60,000 nt of DNA, from assembly GCF_963678635.1 (NCBI RefSeq), contig NC_087062.1:51556028-51616027 (forward strand), given 5' to 3'. Below, one piece after another: positions 53,401 through 60,000 of the stretch. The notes below the pieces were generated by a model, which did not search any database, was not told the origin of the DNA, and was given only the letters and a program-made list of their open reading frames with translations. Within the stretch, counting starts at the first letter, position 1. Every line of letters begins with the position of its first letter. This DNA comes from Symsagittifera roscoffensis (lineage: Eukaryota > Xenacoelomorpha > Acoela > Convolutidae). The position numbers were made by a program, and so were the translations under genes.

Positions 53401-54305
53401 ACTCACAAACGAATTACACAGATACAAAAATTCATCCGCGAGAAGAAAAATTTTCACCTAAATACTTAAATTATATATGTTCACATTAGTTTCAAGGTCA
53501 GCAATAATATTTTAAACTAAAAACATGAACACTGGTGTTTTCAATAATATCAATTCTTTCTTGAAATGGTCCAATTGCGAATAAGTCTTATGCTACTCAA
53601 AATGATAAGAAAAAAATTGAGTTTTTTTCCAATTCTGTCCGTTCCTTCATTCAATTCATTTCAGGTCCTCACGAAATATATCTCTCTTTTTCATCACTAT
53701 ATTTAACTGAGTCCATTCATGTACCTGAGCGTAAAATGGTTTTGCAACTGTCCAAGATAAAAAAGGAGCCAATACGAGTCCCAGACAAGCTAGTTCAGAC
53801 TTTTTGTCACTTTTTCACCTAGAAAGATTTGAAGCTACTGAAAACTTCTAGATGCTTGCAATGTCTGCTAAAAATGCAGCGGGCTGACTGGAATATCCTT
53901 ACAGGCAATTTTCCTCAGGTTTTATCGTCAAACGTTCAGGCAGTTCGCTTGTTAAAACTTGCTTTTTGTTAAGCAATGTAACGGGCATGGCACAGGTACA
54001 GGTTTTTGGTGAATTGTACGTCAGGTTTCTAATCTAGGTGTGATTTCAGAAGAGTGATTGAGCATTAAAAGAATCATTCAAGAGTAGGTAAAGCGTGCAA
54101 AAGCCAAAAAGCCAAAAACTCCTTACGACCTGATTAGAAGGTCGGCGTTTTCTACCATCTTTTTGGAAAAGCGCGCGCCGTAGTTGAGTTTCATCAATAT
54201 TTAATGAGCAAGATTCATAAAACCGAGCAGCGAGCGAAACATTTCGACTTTAAACGATTAATCGCAAGTTTGTTTATATTAAACATTTGACAGTTACAGA
54301 CCGAT
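50400..54305. repeat. Four diverged tandem units of about 0.9-1.2 kb with B-box-like motifs
   Basis: A collinear set of landmarks recurs four times: a B-box-like motif (GTTAGAGTCCC 50486, ATTCAAGTCCC 51385, GTTCGAGTCCC 52624, ATACGAGTCCC 53772), then a T-rich run, then ATCGTCAA (50663, 51575, 52828, 53924), then a GTGCAAA/CAGCAAAA motif. Distances between B-boxes are about 900, 1240 and 1150 bp. The distance from B-box to ATCGTCAA is 150-205 bp in every unit. The last unit is cut by the Gypsy-3 LTR. No protein coding was found. Confidence 0.65.
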
Positions 54306-54715
54306 TGGAACCTGATCTAAACTACATTTTATGATTGGATAAATTAGATATTTTACCAATGTAAAGTATTTAATATTAACCAATCATGATCCATCTAACT
54401 AACAATCCACTTATTTGTAAGTGCTGAAATTACTTGTAATTTCAGCACCAGAGAGATTTGAATTTAACTTAGAAATTAGTTGAACTCTCCCGAGTACTTC
54501 AGCAGCCGCAATAAACCAGTATACCCTAGATCTATTGAGCCTAGCAGAGACTAGTTAAACAACCTGAGACTAGACAGTATAAGAGTAAGATTAGGATCGG
54601 TATTAGACTAAGAAGTTGCACGAACCTATCCGGCCGAAAATAAGATAGCGTGACGAGCAGACGGTGTACCCTATCCGAAATTACTCTATGAGTTATACCC
54701 ATCGGTCCTAACTCA
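54306..54715 (+). repeat. 5' LTR of Gypsy-3
   Basis: TGGAACCTGATC to CGGTCCTAACTCA, 410 bp. Boundaries were set by comparison with the solo LTR at 31047-31456. It contains a hairpin, GTGCTGAAATTAC followed by GTAATTTCAGCAC (54420-54448). Confidence 0.9.
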
Positions 54716-54717
54716 TC

Positions 54718-54735
54718 TGGTGCGACCATAAGTCT
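54718..54735 (+). promoter_or_regulatory. Primer binding site of Gypsy-3
   Basis: Two bases (TC) after the LTR the sequence is TGGTGCGACCATAAGTCT. The TGG start and position fit a tRNA 3'-end primer. I cannot name the tRNA with confidence; it differs from the serine-type site of Gypsy-1 and Gypsy-2. Confidence 0.55.
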
Positions 54736-54802
54736 CGAACAAGACCTTAATAGCTTAGAATTAACCAATAATAGATTAGAATTTAGACAAAACATTTACA
54801 AA

Positions 54803-55036
54803 ATGTTATACGACAATAATTTAATCGAAATGTCTCTACGACTCAATAGATCAGAGCCAATATTCCGAACGATAACAGAACTACCCGGAATTGGAAGAAG
54901 ACCTCGAACCAGAGACGACATACGACAAAGCAGAAACTTACCATATAGTTATATGATAGTTCGGCAAAAGCCAGAACAAACTTTTGTATTTAGAATACTA
55001 CTAGCAATGAATTTAGATTTTCATTTGCAAACATAA
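54803..55036 (+). CDS. Small ORF directly behind the Gypsy-3 primer site
   Basis: 77 codons from the ATG at 54803. The same frame is open without stop back to 54692, i.e. through the primer site and into the LTR. Upstream of the ATG it would read LEQDLNSLELTNNRLEF, a heptad-like stretch. From the ATG it reads MLYDNNLIEMSLRLNRSEPI and then a basic, arginine-rich part (GIGRRPRTRDDIRQSR). No family recognised. Most gypsy elements have no ORF here. It could be a leader peptide, or the first exon of a spliced protein. Confidence 0.45.
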   Translation: MLYDNNLIEMSLRLNRSEPIFRTITELPGIGRRPRTRDDIRQSRNLPYSYMIVRQKPEQTFVFRILLAMNLDFHLQT

Positions 55037-55963
55037 AATTTTGAAGTCAATCTTCAAAATCATTTCAGGCGCTAAACAAAATTATTAATATACAATAACG
55101 ATTGATAAAAAGATCTCAGATCGTTTTCCTAAATTCTGCAGTAATATACAAAACATGTTTGAAAAATATTTATTGAAAAATCAAAATAAAAATTAGTAGC
55201 ATGACAATAAACGGTTAGTAATTATAAATCATCCTGTTGTTCCAGCTTCATCGCCTAAACATAACAGCATTCATAAGCTCACTAATATCATAAAAATACT
55301 AAATCTATTCTTTACACAAATTTAAAACATTTTAAACTTAAATTCACTTAATTTTAAAATCAGATCATCAAGGCTTATCCTTGGATCTTAAATCATTTTC
55401 TATTTAATTAAATTTAAAACTTGATCATCAAGGCCTATCCTTGGATCAAAAAGAACAACTTTGTTCTCCCCCACCCACTTAACTAGTGTCTAACGACCTC
55501 AAACGTCGATTCACTATCCAACCCTTTCTAAAAACCCAGGACTAATAGAAATTTTTGAACAAAACTAATCATTCAAATTAGGATAAACAGTGAAGAACTT
55601 CGGTTATTCATACTTCACTTGATCCCCCCTCTTACCAGACCCAGGATAAATCTTAAACTTAGTAAGTTTAAAATAGTATCTAACGAACTACTCGCGTTCT
55701 AATTATACCTGAACCTTGTGGATCGATTTACTATTCTCCAACCCTGAACACAATCACTACCCTTAAGTAAGATTAAGTAAGTTAACACCTTAGCTTATAC
55801 TATCCACGAGAAAGTATAAAATCATTCTTCGGAATCGATATACTTTTCTCCCCAACCCTGAACAAATAGACCCAGGTTAGGCTAACAAAAAAATCGTAAG
55901 GACTAACAGTTTAAGCAAATAGAAATCATTTAACAACCTTTTGCATCCGTCATCCTAAACCTT
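55037..55963 (+). promoter_or_regulatory. Long structured leader of Gypsy-3
   Basis: More than 900 bp without a long frame but rich in inverted and direct repeats. Hairpin-forming GATCATCAAGG plus TATCCTTGGATC occurs twice (55364-55389, 55421-55447). AGTGAAG pairs with CTTCACT (55590-55620). TTAAACTT pairs with AAGTTTAA (55652-55672). A motif around CGATTTACTATTCTCCAACC recurs at about 55508, 55720 and 55837. Such structure could serve packaging or translation; that is inference. Confidence 0.5.
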
Positions 55964-56431
55964 ATGTCATTTAAAAACCTAGGAAATAAACAAACAATCG
56001 TTTTACACAATTGTGAAATAGATAATAAAAAATACGACCTTGTTATCACACCTCATACACAAACAGTTGGATACATTAGAACCAAACGACAAACATTAAA
56101 GAGAAAAATAATAACTAAACAAAGACAAATAACACGAAAAAGATTTTCAAAAAATCGAAACGCATTTTCAGAATCAGAAACCAACAGTTTAGACGAACTT
56201 TATAAACTAAAAGAATCAATAGATAAAAATTGCCCAATTCACGATCAATTATATTTCTCTGACTCAGAAACAACTTCAAATTCATCAAAAAGAGGAAAAA
56301 GAAGAATAAAAAAGCAGTATAAACACAAACCAGTACATTTATACAATTGGAATCAACCAATTAGACACATTGATAATTACATATTAACAGTCATCGAACG
56401 AAAAAATGAGCTCAACGCACACCCCAGGTGA
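55964..56431 (+). CDS. 155-codon ORF upstream of and overlapping Gypsy-3 gag
   Basis: Starts at a true ATG (MSFKNLGNKQTIVLHNC). The product is very basic: TKRQTLKRKIITKQRQITRK, then a short acidic/Ser part (SDSETTSNSSK) and again basic (KRGKRRIKKQYKHKP). This composition suggests RNA or nucleic-acid binding, but no domain is recognised. The last 26 bases overlap gag, which is in the +1 frame; gag's ATG lies within the A-rich junction at 56401-56408. It may work as a separate upstream protein with re-initiation on gag. Confidence 0.55.
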   Translation: MSFKNLGNKQTIVLHNCEIDNKKYDLVITPHTQTVGYIRTKRQTLKRKIITKQRQITRKRFSKNRNAFSESETNSLDELYKLKESIDKNCPIHDQLYFSDSETTSNSSKRGKRRIKKQYKHKPVHLYNWNQPIRHIDNYILTVIERKNELNAHPR

Positions 56432-59400
56432 AGAAAGTCCAGATGATGATGATATTTTCCCCTTTATCGTAGATGCAACCACTGATAGAGGACAGCATAT
56501 ATTCTGCAAAAATTTACTCTTAAATTTGTTTGAACCCGGAATCAGTCCATGTAAAACAGAGTTCCCAGATGTAAAAATCAAAAGACAAATTATCGATCAC
56601 TATCTAAAAGATATATGTAACCTAACACAACAATACGGAATCTACTCCATAGAATTCAGCTCACCAAACCAGAATCACAGTAAATATATAATTCAAACAG
56701 ACGACCTTGCTTTAGAATTCTCAAAAGTATTCTCAGAATATATAAAAAGCATCCAATATCATAACTCACAAAGAGCAAACTCCATATTCACCAATGAAGT
56801 TTTTGCGATAATATATAGTTATATCTCGATATTAGAAAACGAAATCCAGATACCAAATGTCTCACCGACAGAAACATCTAAACATATAAGAGTACGACAT
56901 GAAATCACACTACTCTCTAGTTTTCTAAATATAACTAAAGAAAATTTTACGAAAGATGAAGTTTCACAACATACAAAACACGACCTACAAAAAATCTTGG
57001 CATGGTTCATAATAGATTATTTCACACATAATATTGATTTAATTTCACAAGCAAGAAAAAATTTTAGACCCCAAAACTCAAACGATGATACTGCCATCAC
57101 AGAACAATCAGACTATGTTTGGGACCCCGAATGGTCTCATCCCGCATCCATAAACTTCCCACAATCAATCTCAAGTCAAGCAATAAGTACGATATCTTAT
57201 GTAAGAGATTATGTACGAGTAATACCATTAACCATTGATGCAACACCATTAAACTATAATACATTTTTACCCGATATGCAAAATAATAGTTTAAACTCTA
57301 CAGTCATACACAATGAAAACCTCAATGGAACTAGGAATCTTACTCAACAAGATATCCAGACACCATCACACTTCATAAATGAAGAAATCGTACACACAAC
57401 AACTACACAACAAAGTATTTCACCAATACGTCCAAACTTAACAACACCAAGAAATACAAATCCTTCACAAACACAGGTAACATTACAATCAACCGTTAAA
57501 CCTTCGGTTGCCCCAAAATATTCACACATGGATTACCAAACATACAGACCCATGACAATACCGCCAAAAACACGCAAAACGTTCACTAGAAACAACTTTG
57601 CAGACCATAATTATAATTACACACATCCATCAAAAACAAATTATCAACCACAAAAAAATTTTAGTAATTATACAAGCTCTCGAAACTGGGATAACCCAAT
57701 GGCACCACCTAATTCAGTAAATTTCCAAACAAATTTACATCCTCCACAGGATCGTAGTGAAAACTATCCATTTTTTCAACAAAATAAAAATAAAAAACAA
57801 ACATCTTATCAAATGGATTACTTATCCTCAGATGATGATTTCTTACAACCAGATATATTTACACCCTATAATCAAGAATATCGTGAACAAGGAATACAGA
57901 AACCACATACATATAATAGAATTTTTTCTCCACAACCAATAGATACACAAAACCAACAACCAATTCAACAACAAAACCCAATTAATACACAATCTTTTCA
58001 ACCAATTCAGCAACAAAACCCAATGATTGCAAACTCGTACCAACCAGCACAAATGCAAAATGAAATACCACTCCCATATTATCTTCAACAACACGAAATA
58101 ACAAGAAATCAACTTTCAAATTTTTCTCAAATGCCAAATGCAGCAGAATCATTACAAATGACGATGAATCCATACCTTATGGGTGGATCATCAATAACAT
58201 CAAATAAACCTTTAATGGTATTCACAGGAACAGACCCTGAATATTCTGTAGAAGACTATTTAAATGCAGTCACAGCAAATTTGATTTTAAATATAGGACC
58301 TGAACCAATTAATACGCCACTACATCAAAACTGGATACATCGACGCACAGCGTTAATACAAACAACTCTAGATGGCGCAGCCCAAAAATGGTTTTCAGTA
58401 TTGCCTATTGAAATAAAATCAAATTGGAAAAGGTTTACACAAGAATTTTCAAAAATGTTTGACTCCGAAAGAAACAAACAACAACAAAGAGTTTTATGTA
58501 ATTAAATTCGCAGATTACCAAACGAAACCATCAAGCAATTAGCAGTACGAATCGAAACACTAGTTCGAAAAGCATATTCATTAAATACACATGACTATAA
58601 AAACACAAAGATGACAGAAATCTTAATGATGACCTTAACACCACAATTAAGGAAAATAGCAATAAAAAAGAGAGCATCCCATCCTTCGTCAATTCGAGAA
58701 CCCGATTTAGATTTTCGAAAACTAGTAGACAAACTAGAACAAGCAGAAATCACAATGAAACTCGAAAAAACGGAAAATCTGAAATTACAATACGTTAACA
58801 GAATTGAAACAGCTTCCACAAATATAAACAATATACAGGAATCAGATACAGACCTCGTTGAAAAAATCACTGAAATACTCAATATTTACGAAAAACACCC
58901 AAACTTTAAAGGCAAACCATCTTTCAAAAAATGGTGTAATTATTGCCGACGATACGGACATAGTATTTCTGAATGTAGACAAAAACAGCAAGACAATCAA
59001 AATAAACCTCAAAAATATAAAGAACCAAATAAATCATTCTACCAATACATGAAAAAAGATCAAAATCTACCGAACAAAACAGTCTACAGCAACAACAGTT
59101 CAGGAAAACCACTCCCGAACAATACAAATTATACAAGAAATCAATCACCATATAACTCAAGTTATAGAGGAAGATCACCAGAACGAAAAAACACGCAAAA
59201 TTCATCACAAAATCACTACAATAGACCAAATAGTCGAAATAACTATTCCAGATCAAATTCAAATACACAACGATTTGTTTCTAGATCTAATTCCCAATCA
59301 AGAAATAATTACTACCCAAACAATCAATCACGAAATTCATCATACAATAGGAATAGAAACTACTCCAATAATCGGAATAGAAGTTATTCAAACAACCGAA

Positions 59401-60000
59401 ACCAGAATTACCCGAACAATCAATCAAGGAATAACTCATATAATAGATCAAACTATAACAGACCAAACAATAATTACCAAAACAGATCGCGAAATAATTC
59501 ACAAAATCGACATTCAAGTTATAATAATCGTTATAGAAATTATTCCCAATCACCACATCGGAATAATAATAACTATAATAATTCTAATAATCGCCACAGA
59601 AGTAGTACACCTAAACATCAAAGACATATTAATCAAGTACAATCTAATCCAGAAACAACATCAGACCCTCCAGGTATTGATGACACAGTAACTGATACGT
59701 TACAACTCAATCAAATAAACTGTGGATCATCAGATTCAGAAAGCGATGCAGAAAACACTCTCTCCATCAATATGATAAAAGTCGAAAATGACTATGAACC
59801 TGTTATATATGAACAACCTTTTTCATCACACATATATGAGAATCAATCAGAACTCCTTCACAATTATTATATTGAACCCGTCCATTCCACACCGACGACA
59901 CAAAAAACTAATGAAATTAACACTACAAATCAACCCAATGAGAACGAAAAAACAAAATGCTTGAATACAAATCACATCTATCAAAACATACAAAAAGAAC
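56406..60000 (+). pseudogene. Gypsy-3 gag, one in-frame stop, incomplete at window end
   Basis: 699 codons from ATG 56406 to TAA 58503-58505, then the same frame stays open to 60000. Domains: an acidic N-terminus (EESPDDDDIFPF); a helical region to about residue 250; a long Pro/Gln/Asn-rich spacer (residues about 300-590, e.g. NQQPIQQQNPINTQ); a retrotransposon Gag capsid region from about residue 595 (VFTGTDPEYSVEDYLNAVTA, then AAQKWFSVLPIEIK and FTQEFSKMF). The stop lies inside this capsid region; RRLPNETIKQLAVRIETLV follows it. A zinc knuckle CNYCRRYGHSISEC lies at 58934-58978, then an extremely Asn/Arg/Ser/Tyr-rich tail (59090-59640) and an acidic end. Confidence 0.8.

Larger units (their letters stand above)
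54306..60000 (+). mobile_element. 5' part of a Ty3/gypsy-type retrotransposon (Gypsy-3), continuing beyond the window
   Basis: Plus strand: LTR 54306-54715, primer site, a small ORF, a structured leader, a second small ORF, then a very long gag frame still open at the window end except for one TAA. The 410-bp LTR matches the solo LTR at 31047, which had a 4-bp duplication, consistent with Ty3/gypsy. RT and integrase must lie beyond 60000, so the superfamily rests on Gag features and LTR properties. Confidence 0.8.

Noticed and set aside
56399-56408. Programmed -1 frameshift from the 155-codon ORF into gag at A-AAA-AAT
   Set aside because: The heptamer fits a slippery site, but a -1 slip reads TGA immediately and gag is in the +1 frame, so it cannot produce a fusion.

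Overview
This is a eukaryotic, AT-rich, repeat-dominated window, most plausibly from an invertebrate animal. BEL/Pao and Ty3/gypsy LTR retrotransposons occur together with short nonautonomous DNA elements, and two runs of exactly 200 N mark assembly gaps. I see no convincing host protein-coding gene, no rRNA and no intact tRNA gene. I cannot name the species. Several of the listed reading frames begin at GTG or TTG, so their nominal starts are not meaningful for a eukaryote.

Layout. 1-1834: AT-rich DNA with a Helentron-like repeat. 1835 to about 7485: a decayed Ty3/gypsy element (here Gypsy-1, minus strand). 7486-16000: accessory DNA with more Helentron-like copies, a 17-bp-TIR element (9119-9435), a Mutator-like MITE with a 9-bp target duplication (12365-12819) and a 976-bp element bounded by TA whose two ends are packed with a palindromic decamer (13451-14426). 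16010-21480: a roughly 100-bp satellite split by a 5-kb BEL/Pao element (BEL-A, TSD AAGTT) that has lost most of its 5' LTR and the start of gag. 22839-23200: a hAT-type MITE. 23328-29693: a Ty3/gypsy element with both LTRs and TSD CCCCC (Gypsy-2), broken and lacking its protease. 29694-34037: small insertions, including a 410-bp solo LTR placed exactly beside a MITE so that their target duplications overlap. 34038-43750: a structurally complete 9.7-kb BEL/Pao element (BEL-B, TSD ACCTA) with an extra ORF and tandem repeats in its long leader. 43751-50400: repeats, including a GC-rich 29/30-bp minisatellite. 50400-54305: four old tandem units of about 0.9-1.2 kb, each with a tRNA-like B-box. 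54306-60000: the 5' half of another Ty3/gypsy element (Gypsy-3), whose LTR matches the solo LTR at 31047.

How the parts relate. Gypsy-1 and Gypsy-2 are related: both have a tRNA-Ser-like primer site that abuts the LTR, and both have a gag start codon that straddles the LTR/primer-site junction. Gypsy-3 is different: it has a 2-nt spacer, a 1.7-kb leader with two extra small ORFs, and a very long Gag. All LTR elements carry stops, frameshifts or deletions. BEL-B looks youngest, with about five differences over 275 bp of aligned LTR.

The observations most worth following up are the extra ORF in the BEL-B leader (41262-41894), the leader ORFs of Gypsy-3, the decamer-ended element at 13.4-14.4 kb, the Helentron-like family with a head-to-tail copy pair, and the four-unit array at 50.4-54.3 kb.
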